From positions 2,461,501 through 2,525,500 of the forward strand of contig NZ_CP130630.1 of the NCBI RefSeq assembly GCF_030551255.1: a stretch of DNA of 64,000 nt, written 5' to 3'. Within the stretch, counting starts at the first letter, position 1. Each line of letters starts with the position of its first letter. Shown here in pieces: positions 26,280 to 36,677 of this stretch. Below the pieces are notes generated by a model. That model made no database searches and was not told the origin of the DNA. It was given only the letters and a program-made list of their open reading frames with translations. The translations under genes were made by a program, and so were the position numbers. This DNA comes from Streptomyces sp. NL15-2K. Lineage in GTDB: Bacteria > Actinomycetota > Actinomycetes > Streptomycetales > Streptomycetaceae.

Positions 26280-27271
26280 CCGATCTCGACATCTCCGTCG
26301 TGATCTGCGTCTACACCGAGGACCGCTGGGAGGACATCCTCGCGGCGGTCTCCTCGGTCCGGGCGCAGTCACGGCCGGCCCTGGAAACACTGCTTGTCGT
26401 CGACCACAACGCGGCGCTCCTGGACCGGCTGTCCAGGGAGTACAAGGACGCCGAGGGGACCGACCGGGTGCGGGTGCTCGCCAACGCGGGCCCCCGCGGC
26501 CTGTCCGCCGGCCGCAACACCGGGATCGCCGCCTCGCGCGGCGACGTCGTCGCGTTCCTGGACGACGACGCCGTCGCCGAGCGGGACTGGCTCTGGCACC
26601 TCGCCGACGGCTACGCCGATCCCCGGGTGATGGCCGTCGGCGGCCGTACGGAGCCCATCTGGGCGTCGGGCCGCCGCCCGGACTGGTTTCCCGAGGAGTT
26701 CGACTGGGTGGTGGGCTGCACGTACAAGGGTCTGCCGTCCGGGCTGGTGCGGGTGCGCAACGTGCTCGGCGGCAACGCCTCCTTCCGCCGTACGGCGTTC
26801 GACGCGGCGGGCGGTTTCGCCACCGGCATCGGGCGCGACGGCGACAAGCGGCCGCTGGGCTGCGAGGAGACGGAACTGTGCATCCGCCTCACCCGCGCCC
26901 GGCCCGACGCCATCCTGCTGATCGACGACCGCGCGGTGATCCACCACCGGGTGCCCGAGGTGCGCGAGCACTTCGGGTACTTCCGCACGCGTACGTACGC
27001 CGAGGGCCTGTCGAAGGCGCTGGTGGCCCGAAGTGTCGGGTCGGACAAGGGACTCGAGTCCGAGCGCCGGTACGCCACGCGGGTGCTGCCCGCCGGTGTG
27101 GCGCGCGGGCTGCGGGACGCCCTGCTGTCCCGGCCGGGGGGCGCCGGACGCGCGGGGGCGATCGTCGCCGGGGTGCTGACGGCGGCCGGTGGGTACGTCG
27201 TGGGGAGCGTCCGGGCGCGCCGGGCCGGGACGACCTTCGTGGTGCCGGAGATCGAGGGGGGAAGCGGATGA
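26276..27271 (+). CDS. GT2 glycosyltransferase
   Basis: A 331-residue family 2 transferase. The TTG at 26276 is the start because it follows GGAGAGG and overlaps the upstream stop (TTGA). The product opens LTDLDISVVICVYTEDRWED. The GT-A motifs are VVDHN, GLSAGRNTGIAASRGDVVAF with LDDDAV (the D-x-D metal site) near residue 100, GGNASFRR near 165 and GCEETELCIRLTR near 195. A C-terminal hydrophobic segment (about residues 290-310) may hold it at the membrane. It should add a sugar to the lipid-linked repeat. Its stop overlaps the deacetylase ATG. Confidence 0.9.
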   Translation: MTDLDISVVICVYTEDRWEDILAAVSSVRAQSRPALETLLVVDHNAALLDRLSREYKDAEGTDRVRVLANAGPRGLSAGRNTGIAASRGDVVAFLDDDAVAERDWLWHLADGYADPRVMAVGGRTEPIWASGRRPDWFPEEFDWVVGCTYKGLPSGLVRVRNVLGGNASFRRTAFDAAGGFATGIGRDGDKRPLGCEETELCIRLTRARPDAILLIDDRAVIHHRVPEVREHFGYFRTRTYAEGLSKALVARSVGSDKGLESERRYATRVLPAGVARGLRDALLSRPGGAGRAGAIVAGVLTAAGGYVVGSVRARRAGTTFVVPEIEGGSG

Positions 27272-28068
27272 CCGAGGCGCCCGTGCCGATCCTCATGTAC
27301 CACGCGATCGCGGCCGACCCGAACGAGGCCACACGGGAGTTGTCGGTGACCCCGGAGGCCTTCGCCCAGCAGATGGCGGTGATCGCGGAGCTCGGTTTCA
27401 CCCCCGTCACCACGGCCGCGCTCGCCGCCCGTTGGCGTTCCGGCCGGCCGCTGCCCGAGCGGCCGGTCCTGATCACCTTCGACGACGGCTACGAGGGCGT
27501 GCACCGCCACGCCCTCCCCGTCCTCACCAAGCACGGCTTCGCCGCCACCCTGTTCGTCTCCACCGGGTGGATCCGGGGCGCGTACGACACCGGGAGCGGC
27601 CTGGACACCATGCTGGACTGGGACCAGGTCCGCGAACTCGCGGCGGCGGACGTGGAGATCGGCGGGCACAGCCACACCCATCCGCAGCTCGACCAGCTCG
27701 ACGACGCCGGCCTGCGCCACGAGCTGATCCACTGCAAGGAGATCGTCTCGGACGAACTCGGCGCCGTCCCGGCCTCGTTCGCCTACCCCTACGGCTACTC
27801 CAGCCGCCGGGTGCGGCAGGCGGTGCGCGAGACGGGGTACGGCCAGGCGCTCGCCGTCGGCAACGGCTTGGCGCGCCGCCGCCAGGGGCCGTACGCCCTG
27901 CACCGCGTCACCGTGCGCCGGAGCACGGGCGTCGAGGAGTTCGAGCGGCTGGTCGAGGGCCGTGCGATCGCCCGGAACTCCGCCGGGGACCGTGCCCTCA
28001 CCAAGGGGTACGCCCTGGTCCGCAGAGCACGACAGGTCCGCCGGAAGGCCATCCGTTCCCGTGTCTGA
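27268..28068 (+). CDS. Polysaccharide deacetylase (NodB/CE4)
   Basis: A 266-residue carbohydrate esterase 4 enzyme. It starts MTEAPVPILMYHAIAADPNE, and the MYH start of the NodB fold is typical. Motif 1 TFDDGYEG near residue 72 supplies the catalytic and metal Asp pair. Motif 2 GHSHTHPQL near 132 supplies the two metal His. Motif 3 YPYGYSSRRVRQA lies near 173. There is no signal peptide, so it probably acts on cytoplasmic lipid-linked sugar, unlike most secreted CE4 enzymes. The C-terminus is very basic. It is coupled by overlaps to genes on both sides (ATGA upstream, 8 bp downstream). Confidence 0.92.
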   Translation: MTEAPVPILMYHAIAADPNEATRELSVTPEAFAQQMAVIAELGFTPVTTAALAARWRSGRPLPERPVLITFDDGYEGVHRHALPVLTKHGFAATLFVSTGWIRGAYDTGSGLDTMLDWDQVRELAAADVEIGGHSHTHPQLDQLDDAGLRHELIHCKEIVSDELGAVPASFAYPYGYSSRRVRQAVRETGYGQALAVGNGLARRRQGPYALHRVTVRRSTGVEEFERLVEGRAIARNSAGDRALTKGYALVRRARQVRRKAIRSRV

Positions 28069-31000
28069 CACGACCACGACCACGACCGAGGAAGAGTCGC
28101 CGGCGACCGAGGCGCCCGAGCGGCCGGGGCGCCGGTTCCGGCTGCCCGGAATGAGTGCGGGGGGCAGCCAGCTGTTCCGCAACGCCTACGCCCTGATGCT
28201 GAACACCGGCATCTCCGCGGTGCTCGGCCTCGGTTTCTGGCTGGCCGCGGCCCGCTACTACTCCGAGTCCGCCGTGGGCCAGGGCTCCGCCGCGATCGCC
28301 GCGATGAAGCTCCTCGCCGGCCTGACCGCGGTCACCCTGACCGGGGCGCTGGCCCGTTTCATCCCGATCGCGGGACGGGCCACCGGGCGGCTCATCTTCC
28401 GCACCTACGCGGGCAGTTCGGTGATCGTGGCGCTGGCCGCGCTGGTCTTCCTGCTCACCCTGGACGCGTGGGGGCCGTCGTACCGCTTCCTGCACGGGCC
28501 GGTGAACGGGCTCGGCTTCGTCGTGGCCGTCGTCGCCTGGTCCCTGCTGACGCTCCAGGACGGGGTGCTGACCGGGCTGCGCAGCGCGCTGTGGGTGCCG
28601 GTCGGCAACACCGTGTTCTCCGCCGTCAAGCTGGCGCTGCTGGTCGCCTTCGCGGTGGCCATCCCCACCACCGGCGTCTTCGTCTCCTGGGTCGCGGCGA
28701 TCGCCTTCTCCGTGCTGCCGCTGGGCTGGCTGGTGTTCCGGCGGCTGGTGCCGCGGCATGTGAAGGCCACCGACGACCATGCCCGGCCGCCGACGCTGAA
28801 GGAGGTCGGGCGGTTCCTGGCGGGCGACTACACCGGCTCGCTGTTCTCGCTCGCCGTGGTCTACCTGGTCCCCGTGATCATCGCCTCGCAGGTCAGCTCC
28901 GAGGACAACGCGTACTTCTACATCACCACCACGATCGGCGGCACGGTCAACCTGCTCGCCATCAACATGGGCGCTTCCCTCACCGTCGAGGGCTCGCACG
29001 ACCCGCGCCGGCTGGCCGCCAACACCCGGGCCGCGCTGAAGCGGATGGCGCGGATCATGCTGCCCGTCGCCGGCGTGCTGTTCTTCGGCGCCCCCTGGAT
29101 CCTCGGCGTCTTCGGCGCGGGCTACGCGGACGCGGCCACCCCGCTGCTGCGCTGGTTCGCGGTCGGCGCGGTGCTGCGGGTCGTCATGGAGACGTACTTC
29201 GCGGTGCTGCGCGCCCAGAGCCGCACCGCCGGACTGGCCTGGTTGCAGGGCCTGCTCTGCGTCATGGTGCTCGGTCTGACGCTGCTGCTGCTCCCCCGCA
29301 TGGGTCTGACCGGCGCGGGCGTCGCCGAGATCGCGTCGCTCGCGGTGATCGTCGCGATCGCCGCGCCCAAGCTGTACAACATCGTCCGTGCCCCGGGTGC
29401 CGACGTCCCCGAGAGCGCGGCGCCCGACGGGGACCTCGCCGACCTGGGGGCGCGCGAGGTCCCCGCCCAGGCGGCACCGCACAGGCGCGGGCCCGGCTGG
29501 GCGCTCGACCAGGACACGCTCGCCCTCGGCGTCCACGTCGACTTCGACCACCTGGAACGCCGGCCGGACGTCCGCCCGGGGCCGGGCACGCCGCCCACGG
29601 GCACGCCGGTGGTTTTCGAGGTGGACGCGCCGTTCGAGGCGGAGGCCGTCGAGGACGACGTACCGGACGCCGTAAGGGACTTCGTACGGGAAGAGGTACC
29701 GGAGCCGGAAGAAGAACCCACGCGTGCGCCCACCCGCCTCGGGGTCGTCCTCGGCTGCCTGCTGACCGCCGCGCTCTTGTTGTATTGGGTGCCCGCGCTG
29801 CGCCTCGGCGAGGCCGACCTCGACGAGATGGGCGGGCTCGGGCTGATCTCCGTCCTGCCGACACCCACGCTCCTGGGCGCGGCACTGCTGATCGTGGTGT
29901 TCGCCTCACTGCTGTGGCTGGGCCGCGAGCACCGAGCGCTGCTGCTGGTCACGCTGCTCGCGACCGTGGTCTCGTTGCACGCGCTGCCCGCCGTGATCGA
30001 GACCGAGCCGCGGTTCGCGACGGCCTGGCAGCATCTCGGCTTCCTCGACTACATCGACCGGACCGGGTCGGCCGTACCCGATCTGGACGCGCGCTGGAGC
30101 TGGCCGGGCTTCTTCGCGGTGGCCGCGTTCGTGCTGAAGGCCTGCGGGGTCAGTGACTTCACCGAGGTCATCCGCTGGTGGCCGCTGGCCATCCAATTGT
30201 TGTACCTCGCGCCGATGTTCCTCCTTGTACGCTCGATGCGGGCGAGCTGGCGGGCCAAGTGGACCGGCATCTGGATCTTCGTGCTCAGCGGCTGGGTCGG
30301 CCAGGACTACTTCTCCCCGCAGGGCTTCACCTATCTCCTCTACCTGGTGTTCGTGGCGATCCTGCTGGTCTGGTTCCGGGCTCCGGGCGTGATCTGGACG
30401 AAGCGGCGACCGGGCGAGATCGAGGTCGAGCCGACGGACCGGCGGCAGCGGGCCGTGCTGCTCATGGTCGTGATCGGCCTGTTCGCGGCGAGCGTCCCGG
30501 CGCACCAGCTCACCCCGTTCGTGATGCTGGGTGTGCTGGCGGTGCTCGTCCTGATCGGCCGCAGCGAACTGCGCGGCCTGCCCATCCTGTTCGGCGTCCT
30601 GGTGGCCGTCTGGGTCGGCTTCATGGCCGAGCCGTACTGGTCCGGGCACTTCGACGAGCTGTTCGGCGGGGTCGGCGGCGTCGGCGGCAATGTGTCGTCG
30701 TCCGTGTCCGGCCGTATCGAGGGCGGCAGTTCGACGCACAAGCTGGTGCTCTACGCGCGCGTGCTGCTCGCCGGCGGTGTGATGGCCTTCGCCTGCTGGG
30801 GCTGGTGGCGGCGGCGCTGGCACAAGTACCGCGAGCGGTCGCTGCTGGTCCTGACCTTCGTGCCGTTCCTGGGCTTCGGCATGCAGTCGTACGGCGGCGA
30901 AATGGCGCTGCGCGTCTTCATGTTCGCCCTGCCGGGCGCGGCCCTGCTCGCCGCCCTCGCCCTGTTCCCGCGTACCGGCGTCACGGTCGAGGAGCGCGAC

Positions 31001-31738
31001 AAGGACCGGGTGAGCCTGGCACCGCTGGCCGCGCTGATGGCGGGCCTGGTGCTCATGGGCGGCTTCCTGGTGGCCCGCTGGGGCAACGAGCCGTTCGAGC
31101 GGATCCGGCCCGGCGAGGTCTCCGCCATGGACTACGTGTACGCCCACGACGAGCCGACGGTACGCCTGCTGTGGCTGAGCAACGACACGGTGGACAACGT
31201 GACGCCGGCGATGCCGTGGGGCGCGAAGGACATGGAGAAGGTCGAGTACGTGCCCACGCTCGCGCCGCCCGACCCGGTGCTGGTGTCGGGGCTGGTCAAG
31301 GCGCTGAAGGACGCGGGCCCGAACTCGTACCTGATGATCAACCGCAGTCAGGTGATCTATCTCCAGCTGGACGTGGGCTACTCGAAGACCTGGGAGCCGC
31401 GGCTGATCAGGAACCTGGACGCCCGCAAGGAACTGAAGAAGGTCTTCGTCAACGACGACGTGACGATGTACACGCTGCGCAAGCAGCCCGAGGGCAAGGT
31501 CCCGGCCGCGGACCCCGGTCCGATCGGGCCGCAGGTGACGTGGACGCCCTGGTCGGTCGTCGGGGCCCTCGCGGCGCTCGCGCTGATCGTGCTGCTGACG
31601 ACACGGGAGGTCGTACGGGTCGCGGTGCGCCCGAGCGTGCGGCAACTGCGGTGGCTGCAGAGCAGCTTCTGGTTCGCGCTGCCGCTGCTGGCGGTGCTGC
31701 TCGCCTCGCTGGTGCAGCGCTTCGTGACGATGAAGTGA
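28061..31738 (+). CDS. Fused polysaccharide flippase / GT-C-like membrane protein
   Basis: A 1225-residue protein; the GTG at 28061 overlaps the deacetylase stop. Residues about 40-450 are a MATE/Wzx-like flippase with some 12 helices (FRNAYALMLNTGISAVLGLG ... LYNIVRAPG). An acidic cytosolic linker follows (about 450-565). A second unit of about 11 helices begins TRLGVVLGCLLTAALLLYWV, with an acidic first outer loop (GEADLDEMGG) and WQHLGFLDYIDRTG, features of GT-C transferases or polymerases. A soluble outer domain (about 1020-1150, YLMINRSQVIYLQLDVGYSK) and a last helix pair close it. Separate proteins normally do these jobs; here export and transfer/polymerisation look fused. The second unit's chemistry is inferred. 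Confidence 0.85.
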   Translation: MSDTTTTTTEEESPATEAPERPGRRFRLPGMSAGGSQLFRNAYALMLNTGISAVLGLGFWLAAARYYSESAVGQGSAAIAAMKLLAGLTAVTLTGALARFIPIAGRATGRLIFRTYAGSSVIVALAALVFLLTLDAWGPSYRFLHGPVNGLGFVVAVVAWSLLTLQDGVLTGLRSALWVPVGNTVFSAVKLALLVAFAVAIPTTGVFVSWVAAIAFSVLPLGWLVFRRLVPRHVKATDDHARPPTLKEVGRFLAGDYTGSLFSLAVVYLVPVIIASQVSSEDNAYFYITTTIGGTVNLLAINMGASLTVEGSHDPRRLAANTRAALKRMARIMLPVAGVLFFGAPWILGVFGAGYADAATPLLRWFAVGAVLRVVMETYFAVLRAQSRTAGLAWLQGLLCVMVLGLTLLLLPRMGLTGAGVAEIASLAVIVAIAAPKLYNIVRAPGADVPESAAPDGDLADLGAREVPAQAAPHRRGPGWALDQDTLALGVHVDFDHLERRPDVRPGPGTPPTGTPVVFEVDAPFEAEAVEDDVPDAVRDFVREEVPEPEEEPTRAPTRLGVVLGCLLTAALLLYWVPALRLGEADLDEMGGLGLISVLPTPTLLGAALLIVVFASLLWLGREHRALLLVTLLATVVSLHALPAVIETEPRFATAWQHLGFLDYIDRTGSAVPDLDARWSWPGFFAVAAFVLKACGVSDFTEVIRWWPLAIQLLYLAPMFLLVRSMRASWRAKWTGIWIFVLSGWVGQDYFSPQGFTYLLYLVFVAILLVWFRAPGVIWTKRRPGEIEVEPTDRRQRAVLLMVVIGLFAASVPAHQLTPFVMLGVLAVLVLIGRSELRGLPILFGVLVAVWVGFMAEPYWSGHFDELFGGVGGVGGNVSSSVSGRIEGGSSTHKLVLYARVLLAGGVMAFACWGWWRRRWHKYRERSLLVLTFVPFLGFGMQSYGGEMALRVFMFALPGAALLAALALFPRTGVTVEERDKDRVSLAPLAALMAGLVLMGGFLVARWGNEPFERIRPGEVSAMDYVYAHDEPTVRLLWLSNDTVDNVTPAMPWGAKDMEKVEYVPTLAPPDPVLVSGLVKALKDAGPNSYLMINRSQVIYLQLDVGYSKTWEPRLIRNLDARKELKKVFVNDDVTMYTLRKQPEGKVPAADPGPIGPQVTWTPWSVVGALAALALIVLLTTREVVRVAVRPSVRQLRWLQSSFWFALPLLAVLLASLVQRFVTMK

Positions 31739-31753
31739 AGTGGCGTTTCCGGC

Positions 31754-33175
31754 TCACCGGTTGAGCCACTTCACCTCGTACGCCTGCATGTCGAACCGCT
31801 TGCCGTCGATCTTCGCGCTGATCCGCCGGTCGAGGATGTTGACGACCAGGATCACCTTGTCGGTCGCCAGGACGCGGACATCGGGTACGTCGTCCGGGGC
31901 GACGGACACGGTCTCGTACTCGGTGCCCGCCGGGAACTCGGCGCCGAAGCGGGAGACGAGGTCGTACATGGGCAACTTCTCGCCGCCGCTGTCCTGGTCG
32001 GTCGGTGTCCACAGGCAACCCGCGCACTCGGTGCCCTTCTCCTTCTCCGGGTTCCAGTAGAAGCCGGAGGTGGCGCCGCCCTTGACCATGGCGATCATTC
32101 CGGTGGCCTGGACGGCGACGCGCCGGGTCTCGGACCAGCCCTTGCGGTCGTCGTTGCCGTCGGCGGGCTCGACGTAGTACTCGGCCCACCACAGCGGCAG
32201 GTCACCGGTCCGCGCACGCACCCATTCGCTCACCGCCGTGAACTTGTCGGTGGCGGCGAACTCGTCGGGCAGCAGTTCGTCGTCCTTGGTGTAGCTGGAA
32301 CCGTCCACGACCACGAAGTCGGCGCCCACCTTGTTCTCGTTCCAGTGGGCGAAGGCGTCGAGGACCCGCTGGTCCATGGCGCCCCACGGCCCCTTGAAGG
32401 CCGCGGAGGCGTCATCCGACCGCGGGTCGAGGCTGTCCATCACCAGGTACGGCCCGCCCACCATGATGTCCTTGTCGACTTTCTTGAGGGCTTTGTAGAC
32501 CAGGTTGTACAGCCGGGTGTAGCCCTCGTAGTCCCAGCGGGCCTCGGCGTCGTTCCAGAAGCCCTTGAACTCGTTCCAGACGACGAAGTGGCGTACGTCC
32601 GGATAGCGCTTGGCGACGGTCGCGGCCAGGTCGGCGAAGTCCTGGTAGTGCTCGGGCGTCGGGGCGGTCTCCAGGGCGGCCCGGCTCCAGTCGGTGTTGT
32701 CGACGCCGCCCCTGCCGCCCTTCATCCAGTCCGGGGCACAGCACAGGGTGACCACGGGCGTGCCGCCGGAGGAGCGCATGAAGTCGATGCGGCGGTCCAG
32801 TGCCTCGAAGTCGTAACGCCCCTTCACCGGCTCCGGGTTGTCGGCACCCCAGCCCATGATGTGCTGGTTCTGCGGCAGGCCCCCGGCCTCCGACAGCAGC
32901 CCCTCGACGCGCCCGGTGGCCGCGGAGCTGCCCTCGTCGGCGCTGAACTGGGTGTGCGTGAAACCCCAGCCGACGTCCGGGGTCGTCTCGTCGGGCGGGG
33001 CGGCCGGTGTGCCGTGCACCTTGTCGCCGTCGCGCGAGGTGCCCTCCGTGCTCGTGCCACCCCCGGGAAGCGTGTTGAGCAGGGTCACCACCAGGGCCAG
33101 AGCGGCCACGCCCACGCCGAGCAGCGCGGTGAGCCGCCACCGCCCCACCCCCGAATTCCACCCATGACGTCCCAT
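31754..33175 (-). CDS. Membrane-anchored glycoside hydrolase, GH39-like
   Basis: A 473-residue enzyme anchored by an N-terminal helix (about residues 13-35, LTALLGVGVAALALVVTLLN). ATG 33175 is preferred; the open frame upstream reads promoter DNA. The TIM-barrel domain runs from about 70 to 400. The acid/base Glu lies in VVWNEFKGFW (W-N-E motif) and the nucleophile Glu in LPLWWAEYYVEP, the clan GH-A pair at strands 4 and 7. A beta-rich tail ends ILVVNILDRRISAKIDGKRF. It converges on the glycan operon, with 15 bp between stops, so it probably trims or remodels the polymer made there. The substrate linkage is unknown. Confidence 0.82.
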   Translation of the reverse strand: MGRHGWNSGVGRWRLTALLGVGVAALALVVTLLNTLPGGGTSTEGTSRDGDKVHGTPAAPPDETTPDVGWGFTHTQFSADEGSSAATGRVEGLLSEAGGLPQNQHIMGWGADNPEPVKGRYDFEALDRRIDFMRSSGGTPVVTLCCAPDWMKGGRGGVDNTDWSRAALETAPTPEHYQDFADLAATVAKRYPDVRHFVVWNEFKGFWNDAEARWDYEGYTRLYNLVYKALKKVDKDIMVGGPYLVMDSLDPRSDDASAAFKGPWGAMDQRVLDAFAHWNENKVGADFVVVDGSSYTKDDELLPDEFAATDKFTAVSEWVRARTGDLPLWWAEYYVEPADGNDDRKGWSETRRVAVQATGMIAMVKGGATSGFYWNPEKEKGTECAGCLWTPTDQDSGGEKLPMYDLVSRFGAEFPAGTEYETVSVAPDDVPDVRVLATDKVILVVNILDRRISAKIDGKRFDMQAYEVKWLNR

Positions 33176-33342
33176 CGAGGGCAACGGTAGCCGGAAGGGT
33201 ACGCGCTGGGGCAGATGTCGTAGCCGCACAGCTCTGTAACAGGACGGAAGGGATACACCGGAAGCACGAGGGCACACGCGACACAACCGGCGCACAACGG
33301 AAACCGGGTGCACGAGGCCCTCCCGTGCCGGATCATGGCGGC

Positions 33343-34437
<1,095 letters not shown>

Positions 34438-34470
34438 TGCTTGCGTGATCCGTGGTGCTTTCATGAAGGT

Positions 34471-35244
34471 ATGACCCTGTTCGTCGGTACGTCGGGGTGG
34501 CAGTACAAGGACTGGCGCGGCGTCCTCTACCCGGACGGGTGCCCCACTCGGCTGTGGCTGGAGGAGTACGCGAGGCGCTTCGCGACCGTCGAGATCAACA
34601 ACGCCTTCTACCGGCTGCCGTCGCGGGAGAACTTCGAGGCCTGGCGGGAGCGGATCCCGCCGGACTTCGTCGTCGCGGTCAAGGCCAGCCGCTATCTGAC
34701 CCACATCAAGCGGCTGCGCGACCCCGAGGAACCGGTGCACCGCCTGATGAGCCACGCGGAAGGCCTGGGCGACCGGCTCGGCCCGGTGCTGCTGCAGCTG
34801 CCGCCGACGCTGCGCGTCGACGCCGGCCTGCTGGAGGACTGCCTGGGCTGCTTCCCGTCGGCGACCCGGATCGCGGTGGAGCCACGCCACGAGTCCTGGT
34901 GGACACCCGAGGTGCGCAAGGTACTGGAGAGCCGGGGCGCGGCGCTGTGCTGGGCCGACGTACGAGCCCGGCCGGTGACACCGTTGTGGCGGACCACCGA
35001 CTGGGGGTACGTCCGCTTCCACCAGGGCCGCGCCCAGGCCTGGCCGCGCTACGGCCGGCAGTCCCTGAGGACGTGGGCCGAGCGGATCGCCGAGACGTGG
35101 GCCGACGGGGAGGACGTGTACACGTACTTCAACAACGACCCGAACGGGGCGGCGGTGGAGGACGCGGTGACCTTTGCCCGGGCGGCGAGGACGGCGGGCC
35201 TGCATGTGACGCGAACACCGAAGCGGCTACTGGCGCAGACCTAG
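34471..35244 (+). CDS. DUF72 family protein
   Basis: A 257-residue DUF72 (YecE-like) TIM-barrel protein. It starts MTLFVGTSGWQYKDWRGVLY, the family signature. Other conserved stretches are TVEINNAFYRLP, FVVAVKASRYLTHIKRL, LGPVLLQLPP, RIAVEPRHESWW and DVYTYFNNDPNGAAVEDA. The biochemical function of DUF72 is unknown despite broad conservation. It lies 33 bp after the AAA ATPase stop and may be co-transcribed. Confidence 0.92.
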   Translation: MTLFVGTSGWQYKDWRGVLYPDGCPTRLWLEEYARRFATVEINNAFYRLPSRENFEAWRERIPPDFVVAVKASRYLTHIKRLRDPEEPVHRLMSHAEGLGDRLGPVLLQLPPTLRVDAGLLEDCLGCFPSATRIAVEPRHESWWTPEVRKVLESRGAALCWADVRARPVTPLWRTTDWGYVRFHQGRAQAWPRYGRQSLRTWAERIAETWADGEDVYTYFNNDPNGAAVEDAVTFARAARTAGLHVTRTPKRLLAQT

Positions 35245-35307
35245 GGCCTGCCTGACGCTCCCCCCTGCCCGGCGGCGCCGAACCCTGCTCAGCCCCGCCA
35301 CCCGGCC

Positions 35308-35676
35308 CTACTCCCCGTAAGCCGCCCGCAGGGCATCCCGCACAGCCGTCAACGCATCCTCCTCCGAAAGCCCCAGCCGCCGCACACGCTCGGCATATCC
35401 CTGCGCAGCCGACGCCGCTTCCCGCTCCGCGGCCGAGCCGGCGGCAGCCACGAACGTGCCGTTGCGCCCCCGCGTCTCGATCACCCCGTCGCTCTCCAGC
35501 GCCCGGTACGCCTTGGCGACCGTGTTGGCCGCCAGGCCCAGCGACTCGGCCAGTCCCCGCACGGTCGGCAGCCGGTACCCCACGGGCAGCACGCCGGACC
35601 GCGCCTGCTCGGAGATCTGCGCCCGCACCTGCTCGTACGGCGGTGCGCTCTCATCGATGTGGATCTTCAAGGTCAC
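35308..35676 (-). CDS. YtrA-type GntR regulator
   Basis: A 122-residue short GntR protein with the winged helix (residues about 12-80: PPYEQVRAQISEQARSGVLP, YRLPTVRGLAESLGLAANTV, GVIETRGRNGTFV) and only about 40 helical residues for dimerisation. This is the YtrA layout. The GTG at 35676 is the start. Such proteins usually repress an ABC transporter operon in which they are encoded, but none is adjacent. It diverges from the GNAT gene across 71 bp. Confidence 0.92.
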   Translation of the reverse strand: MTLKIHIDESAPPYEQVRAQISEQARSGVLPVGYRLPTVRGLAESLGLAANTVAKAYRALESDGVIETRGRNGTFVAAAGSAAEREAASAAQGYAERVRRLGLSEEDALTAVRDALRAAYGE

Positions 35677-35747
35677 AGGGGTGATTGTCCCGCACCTGCC
35701 GCAAAATGAGAGGAACCCGCGCTCGTCCCGCCGTAGCGTGCGCGTAT

Positions 35748-36677
35748 ATGACTGTCACCGTGCGCGACCTCCGCACCGAGGTCAGAACCGACATCGAGGG
35801 CTTCGTCCACGTCCGCCGCCTTGCGATCCCCTTCTTCCTGATCACCCCGGACTCCCTGGCCTACGACCTCAGCCACACCCACCCCGACGCCCACTACCGC
35901 CCTCTCGTCGCGGAGGCGGACGGCGAGGTGATCGGCACGGCCCAGGTCGGGATCGTCCACGACAGTCCGGAGCCCGGCCAGGGGTACGTCAACGTGTATG
36001 TGCACCCCGAGCGGACGCGACTCGGCGCCGGCTCCCTGCTGGTCCGCGCCGCCGAGGAGCACCTGGCCGCCCAGGGCGCGACGAGGCTGTTCTCCTGGGT
36101 CCTGGACGAACCCGGTAACCGGGCCTTCGCCGAGCGGCACGGCTACCGCGAGAGCCGCTCCGCCCACTTCCTCCGTCTGGACCTGGCGAACGGCACGCTG
36201 CCGCCGCTCCAGAGCCTCCCGCCGGACGTCGAGTTGCGCACGGGCGCCGACTTCGTGGACGACCCGCGCCCCCTGTTCGAGCTGGACTCGGAGACGATGT
36301 CGGACGAACCGAGCGACATCGCCTACGAGTTCACCGACTACGGGGCCTGGCTGAAGGAGACCTGGAACCATCCCCTCCTCAGCCATGAGCTCACCTCCGT
36401 GGCCGTCGTCGACGGCCGCCCCGCCGCCTTCAGCGCGGCCCGCACGGACGGCGGCACCTGGTACGGCACCGTCATGACCGGCACCGCCCGCGCCTTCCGC
36501 GGCCGGGGTCTGGCCAAGCTCGCCAAGAACGACTCCCTGCACCGCGCCCGCGCCGCCGGTTTCACGGAGGCGTTCACGGGCAATGACGCGGGGAACGGTC
36601 CGATGATCGCGATCAACAAGTGGTTCGGGTACGAGATCTGCGCGACGGAGGTGCGATATGTCCGCGAATTCGGCTGA
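35748..36677 (+). CDS. Tandem-domain GNAT acetyltransferase
   Basis: A 309-residue N-acetyltransferase with two GNAT lobes. The first (about residues 5-150) has the acetyl-CoA motif in YVNVYVHPERTRLGAGSLLV. The second (about 160-305) has TGTARAFRGRGLAKLAKNDS followed by NDAGNGPMIAINKWFGYEIC. The double-GNAT form is common among actinobacterial small-molecule acetyltransferases, including mycothiol synthase relatives. The substrate is unknown. The last 20 bp overlap the start of the DUF402 gene, giving a coupled pair. Confidence 0.9.
   Translation: MTVTVRDLRTEVRTDIEGFVHVRRLAIPFFLITPDSLAYDLSHTHPDAHYRPLVAEADGEVIGTAQVGIVHDSPEPGQGYVNVYVHPERTRLGAGSLLVRAAEEHLAAQGATRLFSWVLDEPGNRAFAERHGYRESRSAHFLRLDLANGTLPPLQSLPPDVELRTGADFVDDPRPLFELDSETMSDEPSDIAYEFTDYGAWLKETWNHPLLSHELTSVAVVDGRPAAFSAARTDGGTWYGTVMTGTARAFRGRGLAKLAKNDSLHRARAAGFTEAFTGNDAGNGPMIAINKWFGYEICATEVRYVREFG

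Noticed and set aside
35245..35307. CTAGGGCCTGCC after the DUF72 gene resembling a MITE tip
   Set aside because: No matching inverted end or interior is present within several hundred bases; only a short similarity.
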